A stretch of DNA of 46,267 nucleotides from Candidatus Microgenomates bacterium (GTDB taxonomy: Bacteria; Patescibacteriota; Microgenomatia; UBA8517), in assembly GCA_016784385.1 (NCBI GenBank), contig JADHUT010000005.1, forward strand, positions 1 to 46,267, read 5' to 3'. Of the stretch, positions 24,808 through 34,300 are shown piece by piece. Under the pieces are notes generated by a model. It was not told the DNA's origin. It did no database searches and was given only the letters and a program-made list of their open reading frames with translations. Positions within the stretch are counted from its first letter, which is position 1; each line of letters starts with the position of its first letter. The translations under genes and the position numbers were made by a program.

Positions 24808-26856
24808 ATGAAATTCAAATTACAAAGTAAATACAAATTAATTCCTGAGCAAAAACGGGCAGTAGACTCTTTGGTTCAAAACATAAAAAATGATGTTAAG
24901 TATCAAACCTTGCTGGGTGTAACTGGTTCTGGTAAAACCCTCACCACAGCTCATGTAATCGAAAAATTAAATAGACCCACACTTATTATTTCTCACAACA
25001 AAACTCTTGCCGCTCAGTTGTATCAAGAAATGAGAGTATTGTTTCCCAAAAATGCAGTGTCTTACTTTGTTTCGTATTATGACTACTACCAACCAGAAGC
25101 CTACATTCCTTCTACTGACACATACATAGAAAAGGACTCTGACATTAATGAACTTATAGACAAGCTTCGTTTGGCTGCAACCACTAACCTTCTAACCCGA
25201 AAAGATAGTATTGTTATTGCCTCAGTCTCTTGTATCTACAACATAGGTTCTCCAATAGAATACGGAAAATTTGTGTTTGAGTTTAGTGAGGGTATGAAGG
25301 TGGAACGAAAACAAATATTGGATAGATTAATTGATCTTCAATATGAACGAAGCGAGTTTGGTTTCCATAGGGGAACATTTAGGGTTAGGGGCAATGTAAT
25401 AGATATTTATCCAGCATATCAGGATGTTGCCTTTAGAATAGATGTTAATGACGGTCACATCATCTCAGTAATTAACATAAACCCGGTCACTGGCGAAAAG
25501 ACCCAAAACAACAGTGGTGAAAATTATGTTCTGTACCCTGCAAAACATTTTATGACAGATCCAAGGAGTCATAAGTTTGCATTTATTCAAATGAAAAAAG
25601 ATTTAGACATGCAAGTAGCCCAACTTAAAAAAAGAGGCAAAGTTTTGGAAGCCCATCGAATAGCTCAAAGAGTAAATTACGATATTGAAATGATTAATGA
25701 ACTGGGTTATGTCAAGGGCATTGAAAACTACTCCAGATATTTTGATGGAAGGAGTCCCGGCGATCCACCATATTCCTTACTTGATTTTTACAATATTCCA
25801 TACAAAAAGGATTGGTTGGTAATTGCAGATGAATCTCACATGACTTTCCCTCAAATCAGGGGGATGTATGCCGGAGACCAATCAAGAAAAAAAACCTTGA
25901 TTGATTATGGGTTCAGACTTCCCTCAGCCTTGGACAATAGACCTTTAACTTTTCCAGAGTTTATGAGAAAGATTCCTAATTTTATTGCACTTAGCGCAAC
26001 ACCAAATGAGTTTGAACTGTCGCTTAGCTCAACTGACAAGAAAAATAATGGCGTGGTAGAACAACTTACTCGTCCCACTGGAATTCCTGACCCTAAAGTT
26101 GTCATTAAGCCCACTAAAAACCAAGTTTCAGATTGTATTGCAGAAATTAAATACGAAGTAAAACACGGCAGAAGAGTATTGGTAACAACACTAACTAAAA
26201 AAACTGCTGAAGATCTAGCTAATTATATAGAAGAACAAGATAAAAAGACGGGAGGAACTGCCCTCAAAGTTGCATACTTACACTCTGACGTTAAAACGCT
26301 CGATAGAACTGATATATTAGACAATCTAAGGAGAGGGAAATATGATGTGTTGGTAGGTATTAATTTACTTCGAGAGGGCTTAGATTTGCCTGAGGTGGGT
26401 CTAGTTTCCATATTGGACGCCGACAAAGAAGGATTCCTGCGATCCCAAACCAGCCTGATCCAAACAATGGGAAGAGCTGCAAGACATGTGGAAGGAAGAG
26501 TAATCATGTATGCAGACAGAGTGACAAATAGTATGGAGAGAGCATTAAGTGAGGTTAAGAGAAGAAGAAAATATCAACTTGCTGTAAACAAAAAATATAA
26601 TATCACTCCAAAAACAATCTCAAAGCCAATTAGAGAGAAACTTGTTGAAATGGAAGGTGAAACAAAAACTGAAATTGCACTTGGATTTGGTGCAAAAACA
26701 TATGCACATTTACCAGACATTAAATCTGATTCATTAACCCCCATGGATAAAAAGAGACTAGTCAAAAACTTGAAAAAAGAAATGATTCTAGTAGCTCGCG
26801 ACCTTAACTTTGAACTAGCTGCTCAAATTAGAGACAAGATTAAGCAGCTAGAATAA
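24808..26856 (+). CDS. uvrB: Excinuclease ABC subunit B
   Basis: 682 residues, full length. Helicase motif I LLGVTGSGKTLTTAHV, the beta-hairpin region VSYYDYYQPEAYIP, DESHMTFPQIRGMYAGD (motif II), LSATPNEFEL (motif III), REGLDLPEVGLVSILDADKEGFLRS (motif V) and QTMGRAARH (motif VI) are all present, with a C-terminal UVR helix pair (ARDLNFELAAQIRDKIKQLE) that recruits UvrC. UvrB verifies lesions after UvrA loading. It is divergent from lexA and overlaps uppP by 17 bases, tail to tail. Confidence 0.97.
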   Translation: MKFKLQSKYKLIPEQKRAVDSLVQNIKNDVKYQTLLGVTGSGKTLTTAHVIEKLNRPTLIISHNKTLAAQLYQEMRVLFPKNAVSYFVSYYDYYQPEAYIPSTDTYIEKDSDINELIDKLRLAATTNLLTRKDSIVIASVSCIYNIGSPIEYGKFVFEFSEGMKVERKQILDRLIDLQYERSEFGFHRGTFRVRGNVIDIYPAYQDVAFRIDVNDGHIISVININPVTGEKTQNNSGENYVLYPAKHFMTDPRSHKFAFIQMKKDLDMQVAQLKKRGKVLEAHRIAQRVNYDIEMINELGYVKGIENYSRYFDGRSPGDPPYSLLDFYNIPYKKDWLVIADESHMTFPQIRGMYAGDQSRKKTLIDYGFRLPSALDNRPLTFPEFMRKIPNFIALSATPNEFELSLSSTDKKNNGVVEQLTRPTGIPDPKVVIKPTKNQVSDCIAEIKYEVKHGRRVLVTTLTKKTAEDLANYIEEQDKKTGGTALKVAYLHSDVKTLDRTDILDNLRRGKYDVLVGINLLREGLDLPEVGLVSILDADKEGFLRSQTSLIQTMGRAARHVEGRVIMYADRVTNSMERALSEVKRRRKYQLAVNKKYNITPKTISKPIREKLVEMEGETKTEIALGFGAKTYAHLPDIKSDSLTPMDKKRLVKNLKKEMILVARDLNFELAAQIRDKIKQLE

Positions 26857-27595
26857 AATGTGCTATCGCCAAAAATATTCTGTATACCCCAAACCCAGTG
26901 AAATCGTGGGAAGCAACAAATTTAATCAAAAATTTAATAGTAAACAGAGCAGTCACAAATGCACCTACTAGTCCAACCAAAAGCAAACAAACTTCAGTTT
27001 GTGTAAAAGAAAAACTAGTTTTCATCAAATCTAGTGTGGTTGCACCAAACATGGTGGGAATAGCCAAGAGAAATGAAAATTCAGTAGCACGCTTTCTGTC
27101 CATTCCCACAAACATACCACCAAAAATAGTAGCCATGGCCCGGCTTACTCCAGGAACCATTGCAAAGCTCTGAAATATTCCTATCAATAAATAATGTTTC
27201 GCTTCAAACTTTGCAATTTTTTTACCATTGAAATACTTTTCAAAAAAAATCATTACTATTCCACCCAGCAACAAACTCCAAACAACAACCAAAGAGTTGC
27301 CCAATAAACTTGCTTTTATATAGTCGTAAAAGACAAGACCAATTACTATACTTGGAGCAAAGGCAATTGCGATATTTTTCCAAAGAGGGAAATTTCCCCA
27401 AAGTTTTTTCCAGTACAGTACAACTACTGCCAAAATGGCACCTAGTTGGATTATTATCTCAAAACTTTTAAGAAACTCGCTGCCTGGAATACGAAGAAGT
27501 TCACCGGTTAATATTAAATGACCGGTTGAGCTAATGGGTAAAAACTCTGAAAAACCTTCAACTATTGAGAGTATTATTGATTGGAGTATATTCAT
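26840..27595 (-). CDS. uppP: Undecaprenyl-diphosphatase UppP/BacA
   Basis: 251 residues, polytopic membrane protein with about 7-8 hydrophobic segments. The two active-site motifs are present: EGFSEFLPISSTGHLIL near the start (Glu and the Ser-Ser-Thr-Gly-His stretch) and VPGVSRAMATIFGGMFVGM in the second half, where the usual SRSG reads SRAM. The enzyme recycles undecaprenyl diphosphate for cell-wall synthesis. It is transcribed divergently from uvrA through a shared palindromic promoter region and overlaps uvrB at its 3' end. Confidence 0.92.
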   Translation of the reverse strand: MNILQSIILSIVEGFSEFLPISSTGHLILTGELLRIPGSEFLKSFEIIIQLGAILAVVVLYWKKLWGNFPLWKNIAIAFAPSIVIGLVFYDYIKASLLGNSLVVVWSLLLGGIVMIFFEKYFNGKKIAKFEAKHYLLIGIFQSFAMVPGVSRAMATIFGGMFVGMDRKRATEFSFLLAIPTMFGATTLDLMKTSFSFTQTEVCLLLVGLVGAFVTALFTIKFLIKFVASHDFTGFGVYRIFLAIAHFILAA

Positions 27596-27609
27596 AGATT
27601 ATTAATCCA

Positions 27610-27634
27610 AGTATATCATTTATTGTGATATACT
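27610..27634. promoter_or_regulatory. Divergent uppP/uvrA promoter palindrome
   Basis: GTATATCA (27611-27618) and TGATATAC (27626-27633) form a perfect 8-bp inverted repeat around a 7-base spacer. Each arm, read outward, is an extended -10 box TGATATACT: plus strand for uvrA and minus strand for uppP, the latter ending 14 bases before the uppP ATG. It may simply be two mirrored promoters, or an operator that controls both. Confidence 0.6.
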
Positions 27635-27711
27635 CATCTTTCCACTGGGAATCCAGCGGGATTTTGCTATGGATAATTTTATTAAAGTTAAGTCCACAAT
27701 GTAAAAACAAT

Positions 27712-30636
27712 ATGAGTAATGATTTCATTAAAGTCAGAGGAGCAAGACAACATAATTTAAAAAATGTTGATCTTGATGTTCCTAAAAACAAACTCTCTGT
27801 ACTAACTGGAGTATCAGGTAGTGGTAAAAGCTCATTTGCATTCGACACCATTTATGCAGAAGGTCAAAGAAGATATGTAGAAAGCCTTTCTACCTATGCA
27901 AGACAGTTTTTGGGAATCATGGAAAAACCAGATGTGGACAGCATTGAAGGCCTTTCTCCTGCAATTTCAATTGATCAAAAAACTACTAGTAGAAATCCTC
28001 GCTCTACCGTTGGAACTATTACAGAGGTATATGATTATTTAAGACTACTGTATGCTCGTGTAGGCCACCCACACTGTCCTATTTGTGGTTCTGAGATATC
28101 TGCGCAATCATTAGAACAAATTGTAGATAAAGCAATTGATACAATCAAAAAAAACACAAAAACACACAAAAAAGGATGGTTTTTTATTCTCTCTCCTGTT
28201 GTAAAAGACAGAAAAGGTGAGTTCTCTTCTCTTTTTGACAATTTGAAGGCAAAAGGATTTATTAAAGTAAGAGTGGATGGAGTTATAAAGGATCTGCACG
28301 ACGACTTTGTACTGATAAAGACAAATAAACACTCAATTGAGGTAGTAGTAGACAAGGTATCAGTTTCAGTTAAAGACACAAACAATAAAGTGTTTTTAGA
28401 CAACTTGAGATCACGCCTTTTTGATTCTTTCTCTCAAGCTCTAAACCTTGCTGACGGCTACGCTATTTTGACTGAAATAGGAGACACTGGCTTTACAATT
28501 CCTGAGTTTCCAAAAAAGTTTGATGATCATCTTTTTTCTGAAAAGTTTTCCTGTCCAAAAGACAATTTATCTCTACCTGAGATAGAACCTAGAAGTTTTT
28601 CTTTCAATTCTCCCCACGGAGCATGTTCTGACTGCACCGGGCTTGGTAAGCTTAAAAAGGTAGATGAAAAACTAATCATTTCTCCAACACTTTCCATACT
28701 GGAAGGTGCGATCTTGCCATTTTCGACAATGTTTGAAACAGACACCTGGTATAGCCGCCTTATCTTAGCAGTTTGTGAAGCCCACAAAATAAATCCAAAG
28801 ATGCCGTTTGAAAAACTGACGGAAGCTCAAGTTAAGTTGATCCTCTTTGGAACTGGTAAAAGAGAATACATAGTAGATGGAACTAATAAATCCGGAAAAC
28901 TAACCTCCATTAGGTGGGCATTTAGGGGAATTGTCAACGAGCTGCACCGTAGACACCGTGAGTCTTCTTCTGATTGGGTACGCTCTGAAGTTGAAAAGTA
29001 TATGAGAGAAGTTACTTGCGCAACTTGTTTGGGCGCTAGACTTAAAAAGGAAAGTCTTGCAACTACAATAGACAACTTGAGTATTTCTGAAATCACTAAA
29101 AAATCCATTACACAGCTACTTGACTGGATAAATAGTAGTAACACATTTTTAAATTCAAGGGAACTCAATATTGCAAAGCTTATCTTAAAAGAAATTGAAG
29201 GTAGACTTAAATTTCTTTGCTCAGTTGGCTTGGAATACCTAACTTTGGATAGAGTAGCAGGAACTCTGTCGGGTGGTGAAGCACAAAGAATAAGACTGGC
29301 AAGTCAAATTGGATCAGGCCTTACAGGGGTACTATATGTACTAGATGAACCAACCATTGGACTTCATCAAAAAGACAATAAAAAGCTAATAGATACACTA
29401 AAGCATCTCAGAGACTTAGGTAATACAGTAGTGGTTGTGGAGCATGACAAGGATTTAATGGAAAATGCTGACTTTATAGCAGACTTTGGCCCACTTGCAG
29501 GCAAATTGGGAGGGAAAGTGGTAGCATTTGGAACAAAAGAGATAATAAAAAAATCCAAAAATTCCCTTACTGGAAAGTACTTGTCAGGCAAGCGAAAAAT
29601 AAATGTAACAACTCCTCAAAACCTTTTTCCAATGAGGGAGCTCTCAGATGAAAACCAAATTTTAAAAATAAAGGGTGTAACTCAATTTAATTTGAAAAAT
29701 GTATCAGTTGAGTTTCCTTTGGGTAAGTTTATTTGTATAACAGGAGTCTCTGGTTCTGGAAAGTCCACTCTTCTTGTTGAAACCCTCTACCCGGCACTCC
29801 AAAACGAATTCATTTCACTGTTTAAAGGAGAAGTAGGAGAACACACTGGCATTGAAGGCATTGAAAACATAGACAAAACCATTCTAATTGACCAAAGCCC
29901 AATAGGTAGAACTCCGCGCTCTAACCCTGCTACCTACACTAAACTATTTGATCTAGTAAGAGATGTGTATGCTGCAACTAGAGAGGCAAGAGTTAATGGA
30001 TACAAGAAAGGTCAATTTTCTTTCAATCTAAAAGGGGGAAGATGTGAAGCATGTGAGGGACAAGGCCAAACAAAAATTGAAATGCAGTTTATGAGTGATA
30101 TTTGGGTGGACTGTGAAGTTTGCAAAGCCAAAAGATATAACAACCAAACCCTAGAAATTACATACAGAGGGAAAAACATATCTGAAGTACTAGATATGAC
30201 AGTTACCGAAGCTTTGGAATTTTTCCATGCTCACCATCCAATCACTGAAAAGCTGCAAACACTAAAAGACGTTGGTATGGGCTATATGCAACTAGGCCAA
30301 CCTGCAACAACTCTCTCAGGTGGAGAAGCCCAAAGAGTAAAACTTGCAACAGAGCTTGCAAAAAGACAAACCGGAAAAACTTTCTATATTTTAGATGAGC
30401 CAACAACAGGCCTTCATTTTGCAGACATAGAAAGACTATTGAAAGTATTAAAGCTTTTGGTATCTAAAGGAAACACAGTGTGTGTAATTGAACACAATCT
30501 GGATGTTGTCAAAAATGCAGATTATATAATTGACTTAGGACCCGGTGGAGGAGAGGCTGGTGGGGAAGTAATTGCAACAGGAACTCCGCTAGAGCTCAAA
30601 AATAATATAAATTCAGTGACTGGGAAGTATTTATAA
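27712..30636 (+). CDS. uvrA: Excinuclease ABC subunit A
   Basis: 974 residues from the ATG at 27712, where the conserved start FIKVRGARQHNLKNVDLD begins; a GTG at 27625 would add 29 unconserved residues. Two ABC ATPase modules are seen: Walker A GVSGSGKSS near 38 with signature LSGGEAQRIRLA, and Walker A GVSGSGKST near 678 with signature LSGGEAQRVKLA. Zinc-finger cysteines (CPIC; CSDC; CATCLGARL; CEACEGQG, CEVCKAKRY) are in place. UvrA dimers scan DNA for damage and load UvrB. The leader is about 70 bases, longer than for most neighbours. Confidence 0.97.
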   Translation: MSNDFIKVRGARQHNLKNVDLDVPKNKLSVLTGVSGSGKSSFAFDTIYAEGQRRYVESLSTYARQFLGIMEKPDVDSIEGLSPAISIDQKTTSRNPRSTVGTITEVYDYLRLLYARVGHPHCPICGSEISAQSLEQIVDKAIDTIKKNTKTHKKGWFFILSPVVKDRKGEFSSLFDNLKAKGFIKVRVDGVIKDLHDDFVLIKTNKHSIEVVVDKVSVSVKDTNNKVFLDNLRSRLFDSFSQALNLADGYAILTEIGDTGFTIPEFPKKFDDHLFSEKFSCPKDNLSLPEIEPRSFSFNSPHGACSDCTGLGKLKKVDEKLIISPTLSILEGAILPFSTMFETDTWYSRLILAVCEAHKINPKMPFEKLTEAQVKLILFGTGKREYIVDGTNKSGKLTSIRWAFRGIVNELHRRHRESSSDWVRSEVEKYMREVTCATCLGARLKKESLATTIDNLSISEITKKSITQLLDWINSSNTFLNSRELNIAKLILKEIEGRLKFLCSVGLEYLTLDRVAGTLSGGEAQRIRLASQIGSGLTGVLYVLDEPTIGLHQKDNKKLIDTLKHLRDLGNTVVVVEHDKDLMENADFIADFGPLAGKLGGKVVAFGTKEIIKKSKNSLTGKYLSGKRKINVTTPQNLFPMRELSDENQILKIKGVTQFNLKNVSVEFPLGKFICITGVSGSGKSTLLVETLYPALQNEFISLFKGEVGEHTGIEGIENIDKTILIDQSPIGRTPRSNPATYTKLFDLVRDVYAATREARVNGYKKGQFSFNLKGGRCEACEGQGQTKIEMQFMSDIWVDCEVCKAKRYNNQTLEITYRGKNISEVLDMTVTEALEFFHAHHPITEKLQTLKDVGMGYMQLGQPATTLSGGEAQRVKLATELAKRQTGKTFYILDEPTTGLHFADIERLLKVLKLLVSKGNTVCVIEHNLDVVKNADYIIDLGPGGGEAGGEVIATGTPLELKNNINSVTGKYL

Positions 30637-30923
30637 CTTGGAGTCTATTCTCAAAACTTTGTCAACCTTGTCGATTCGTTCATTTGTATCGTCATAATGT
30701 TGTTCTGTCAATACAACTGCTTCTCTGGTTTTTTTAAATTCCCCATCAATTTATCTTGACTGTCTAAATACACCTTCGTTGTTGGGAGATATTTAATTTT
30801 TTTAGTCAATTCTTTACGAAGCTCGTTCGCGCTCGTATCGATCATATTACCAATCTGTGGCATAAGTATCTCTTGAAACTGTGCTAAAGTGAGAGTAGAT
30901 TTACCATTTGTAGTTTTTGTCAT
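30631..30923 (-). pseudogene. Coiled-coil orphan gene with -1 frameshift at an A7 run
   Basis: The ATG frame encodes 71 residues (MTKTTNGKST start, then LAQFQEILMPQIGNMIDTSA and YLDSQDKLMGNLKK). At 30735-30729 the minus strand reads A-AAA-AAA in frame, the ideal bacterial -1 slippery heptamer. Slipping back one base continues for 32 more codons (TREAVVLTEQ, then HYDDTNERIDKVDKVL) to a TAA at 30633-30631. The joined 97-residue product resembles small coiled-coil hypotheticals common in CPR genomes, where such a C-terminal tail is normal. It could be programmed frameshifting, transcript slippage, decay, or a missing A in the assembly. The end overlaps uvrA by 6 bases. Confidence 0.65.
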
Positions 30924-30994
30924 ACTTTTTTTACTTCATGAAACCATTTTAGTCAAGAATATTTACCCCCATGGCATAGAAGTGATAGGTTTTG

Positions 30995-31000
30995 TATACT
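30995..31000 (+). promoter_or_regulatory. -10 element of the transglutaminase gene
   Basis: TATACT ends 8 bases before the ATG at 31009, giving at most a very short leader. No clear -35 at the right distance. Confidence 0.45.
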
Positions 31001-31008
31001 AGAATACA

Positions 31009-32865
31009 ATGAAAAAGTTTTTTTTGTTTTTTTGTACTTTTCTTTTTTTGTTTTCAGGTTTGACTAGTGGTGTAAGTGCTGATGGTGAGTTCAACACAGA
31101 CTTTGATGTAACATACACAGTTTCTGAAACTGGAGTTACTACAGTTTCTAATCAAGTTACTCTTACTAATATTTTTTCAAATTTATACGCTTCTTCATAC
31201 AGTATTGTTCTGGATAGTATGGCACCTTCCAATATACGGTCATTCGACGGTAATGGGGCTGTATACAATGTAAAAACAACTGTAGATGGCACAAAAACTA
31301 CCATTTCTGTTTCTTTTCCTGATAATTTAGTAGGAAAGGACAAATCAAGAACATTTTGGGTCAACTATGATGAACCATCATTCGCTGTTCGAACTGGAGA
31401 AGTTTGGGAAGTATCAATCCCTAGGCTTTCTGAATCTTCTTCCTTTTCTTCATACTTTGTAACTCTTTCAGTTCCATCTTCTTTTGGTCAAGAAGCATAT
31501 TTATCTCCTAGACCTCGTCAAAGATCAACTAATGGGGGAATGCAGGAGTTTAAATTTAATATAGAAGATGTAGCCTCCACGGGAATTGTGGCAGGATTTG
31601 GCCAATTCCAAGTTTTTTCATTTACACTTTACTATCATCTGGAAAATCCACTTACAAGGACTGCCACAACTGAGGTTGCCCTTCCTCCTGATACTGCATT
31701 TCAACGAATGTACTACCATAATCTAAATCCAAAACCCAAAAGTATTCATGTGGACACAGACGGAAATTGGATAGCAACTTATGAAATGAAAGCTAGGGAA
31801 AGAATTGATGTCGTGGCCAAAGGTTCTGTACAAATTTTTTCCACACTTCGTAATTTTCCGAAACCTACCATTGAGACATTAAATAAAAACCTGCAAAGTA
31901 CCCCGTATTGGCAAAGCTCAGATCCAACAATAATGTCTTTAGCAACTAGGCTTAAAACTCCAAAAGCCATATATGACTATGTGACAAATACATTTACGTA
32001 TGACTATTCAAGAGTTAGACCAAATGTGGAAAGATTAGGGGCAATCAGTGCTCTGGAGCAACCATCTATTGCTATTTGTATGGAATATACAGACTCGTTC
32101 ATTGCTCTCGCTCGTGCAGCTGGCATCCCGGCTCGAGAAATAAATGGTTATGCATATACAGAAAATCCTGAAATTCAACCTCTCTCATTGGTTAATGATG
32201 TACTACATGCCTGGCCAGAATACTATGATTCCACCAGGGGAGCATGGATTCCAATTGACCCTACTTGGGGTTCAACTACAGGGGGAGTTGATTATTTCAA
32301 CAAACTAGATCTTCGCCATTTCACTTTTGTTATACATGGAGAGCAAGACTCTCAACCATACTCTCCTGGGTCATACAAACTAGGTACTAATCCACAAAAG
32401 GATGTATTTGTTTCTTTTGGAAGCTTACCTGAAGAACGAAATTCAAAACCAACAGTGACTGCACAAGTTGGAGGTTGGATCCCATTTCTACCTAATAAGT
32501 TAAAACTTAAAATAGATAATCCAGGACCTGTTGCTCTTTATTCAGTTACTCCAACAATTCTTTTTGATCAAAGTGCTACAGAAAGCAAACTTTTCATTGA
32601 GAGTTTGTTGCCTTTCCAAACTTACGAAATATCTCTCGATATTCCATTTTCATTTTTAGGAACTAACACTCCAGAAAAAGTAACAGTCTTGGTGGAAGGG
32701 GAATCAGTTACAGTTCCTACCAATAAAAACCAGGTAGTTATATATAATTTGCTTTTTATATTCTTCTCCACAATACTTGTTCTTCTAACATTTCTTTTTA
32801 GACTTAAAAAATGGAAGGTAAACTTCAATGGCTTAAAAGCCATTTTGTTTAGTGTCAAGAAATGA
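31009..32865 (+). CDS. Exported transglutaminase-like protein, membrane anchored
   Basis: 618 residues. A signal peptide (KKFFLFFCTFLFLFSGLTSG, likely cut near 24) leads a beta-rich extracellular region of about 300 residues, then a transglutaminase-like core with the triad Cys357 (AICMEYTDS), His400 (LHAWPEYYDS) and Asp417 (IPIDPTWGST). A C-terminal helix (LLFIFFSTILVLLTFLF, about 583-602) with a basic tail anchors it to the membrane. It is probably a surface peptidase or cross-linking enzyme; the substrate is unknown. The stop overlaps uvrC by ATGA although the functions seem unrelated. Confidence 0.85.
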   Translation: MKKFFLFFCTFLFLFSGLTSGVSADGEFNTDFDVTYTVSETGVTTVSNQVTLTNIFSNLYASSYSIVLDSMAPSNIRSFDGNGAVYNVKTTVDGTKTTISVSFPDNLVGKDKSRTFWVNYDEPSFAVRTGEVWEVSIPRLSESSSFSSYFVTLSVPSSFGQEAYLSPRPRQRSTNGGMQEFKFNIEDVASTGIVAGFGQFQVFSFTLYYHLENPLTRTATTEVALPPDTAFQRMYYHNLNPKPKSIHVDTDGNWIATYEMKARERIDVVAKGSVQIFSTLRNFPKPTIETLNKNLQSTPYWQSSDPTIMSLATRLKTPKAIYDYVTNTFTYDYSRVRPNVERLGAISALEQPSIAICMEYTDSFIALARAAGIPAREINGYAYTENPEIQPLSLVNDVLHAWPEYYDSTRGAWIPIDPTWGSTTGGVDYFNKLDLRHFTFVIHGEQDSQPYSPGSYKLGTNPQKDVFVSFGSLPEERNSKPTVTAQVGGWIPFLPNKLKLKIDNPGPVALYSVTPTILFDQSATESKLFIESLLPFQTYEISLDIPFSFLGTNTPEKVTVLVEGESVTVPTNKNQVVIYNLLFIFFSTILVLLTFLFRLKKWKVNFNGLKAILFSVKK

Positions 32866-34220
32866 TTCAAGTTTCACTAGATAAATACACCAACATTACC
32901 AAACTTTCGAAAATCAAAATAGACAAAAAAGTATTTTCTAAGCTCCCTCAAACTCCCGGTGTATACATTTTTTGGAAAAAAGTTGCTCGAAAAAAAGATA
33001 TTCCCATATATATTGGTAAATCAGTTAACTTAAAATCTCGTCTATCTAGCTACTTGGCAGTTCATTTGGGGCCAAAAACTAAAAAAATGGTCAAGGAAGC
33101 TGAGAGCATTTCTATTATTAAAGTATTTTCGGAACTTGAGTCACTCCTTTTGGAAGCTAGATTAATCAGAAAATTCAAGCCATTTTATAATATTATCGCA
33201 AAGGACGACAAACGACCCCTTTATATAGTGATTACAAAAGATGAGTTTCCAAGAGTTTTGTCTGCAAGGAGACCTAAAAAAAATGAATTTAGAGCTGAGT
33301 TTGGTCCTTTCCCTGCAGGAAAGAATGTAAAAACTATATTGAGGTTAATCAGAAAAATATTTCCATATAGTGATCACCTAACCAGTAAAAACAAACTTAG
33401 AAGTAAGCCTTGTATATATAGCCAGATTGGTCTTTGTGACCCTTGTCCAAACACCATTTCAAGTGCAACGGAAAAAACAAAATACAAACAAAACATTAAA
33501 AACACAAAAAGACTGCTGCAGGGAAAGTTTAGCGGTGTTCAGAAGGACTTAAACACTGCTATGAAAAAATTATCAAAGGAAAAAAAGTATGAAGAGGCAG
33601 GGAAGTTGAGGGATCAACTTAAAGCATTAAATTACATTACCCAACCTCAAATACCAACGGGTGAGTTTTTGAAAAATCCAAATTTAGAACAAGACGTCAG
33701 AAGTGAAGAAATAAAAAGCCTGAGTAGCATGTTGGCTTGTGGAGGGTTAAAGCCAAAAACCCTGCAGAGAATAGAATGCTTTGACATTGCACATATTGCC
33801 GGGGTTAACCCAACAGCCTCAATGGTAGTTGCAATTAATGGTCAAATGGAAAATTCGAAATACAGACACTTCAAAATTAAGCAAAAAAAGACCCAAAGCG
33901 ACTTTGACTCCATGGTCGAAGTAGCCAAAAGAAGAAGAAATAATATAGCCAAATGGGGGACTCCTGATTTAATAGTAGTTGATGGGGGATTGGCACAAGT
34001 AAAAGCGTTCAATCAAATTTTTATGGAACCTTTGCAAAAGAAAAAAATTCCTGTTGTGGGGATAGCAAAACATCCTGATAGATTAATATTTTCTGAAGGC
34101 AAAAAGGTCAAGCTTACTGGGTCAACTCTGCGCTTAACTCAAAGACTTCGTGACGAAGCACATAGGTTTGCAAGAAGGTATCACCACCTTCTGATGAAGA
34201 AGTCTTTATATGCTAGCTAA
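32862..34220 (+). CDS. uvrC: Excinuclease ABC subunit C, lacking the C-terminal HhH region
   Basis: 452 residues; typical UvrC is about 600. The N-terminal GIY-YIG nuclease (GVYIFWKK, IPIYIGKSVNLKSRLSSYL), a Cys-containing linker (CIYSQIGLCDPCPN), the UVR motif (LSKEKKYEEAGKLRDQLKAL) and the RNase H-like 5'-incision domain (ECFDIAHIAGVNPTASMVV, DLIVVDGGLAQVKA, GIAKHPDR) are present. The protein ends just after the DEAHRFARRYHH motif, where the paired helix-hairpin-helix DNA-binding tail would begin. Both incision activities are therefore plausible with weaker DNA anchoring. A bidirectional terminator follows. Confidence 0.92.
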   Translation: MIQVSLDKYTNITKLSKIKIDKKVFSKLPQTPGVYIFWKKVARKKDIPIYIGKSVNLKSRLSSYLAVHLGPKTKKMVKEAESISIIKVFSELESLLLEARLIRKFKPFYNIIAKDDKRPLYIVITKDEFPRVLSARRPKKNEFRAEFGPFPAGKNVKTILRLIRKIFPYSDHLTSKNKLRSKPCIYSQIGLCDPCPNTISSATEKTKYKQNIKNTKRLLQGKFSGVQKDLNTAMKKLSKEKKYEEAGKLRDQLKALNYITQPQIPTGEFLKNPNLEQDVRSEEIKSLSSMLACGGLKPKTLQRIECFDIAHIAGVNPTASMVVAINGQMENSKYRHFKIKQKKTQSDFDSMVEVAKRRRNNIAKWGTPDLIVVDGGLAQVKAFNQIFMEPLQKKKIPVVGIAKHPDRLIFSEGKKVKLTGSTLRLTQRLRDEAHRFARRYHHLLMKKSLYAS

Positions 34221-34271
34221 TTTTGACATCATGTATTATAATAATGCTGGGAATGGAGCTATTCTGTTCGC

Positions 34272-34300
34272 AAAAAGGACCGAAAGGTCCTGTTTTGTTT
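34272..34300. terminator. Bidirectional intrinsic terminator after uvrC
   Basis: AGGACC (34276-34281), loop GAAA, GGTCCT (34286-34291), flanked by AAAAA on the left and TGTTTTGTTTT on the right. It can stop uvrC transcripts on the plus strand and the DUF3800 gene on the minus strand. Confidence 0.85.
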
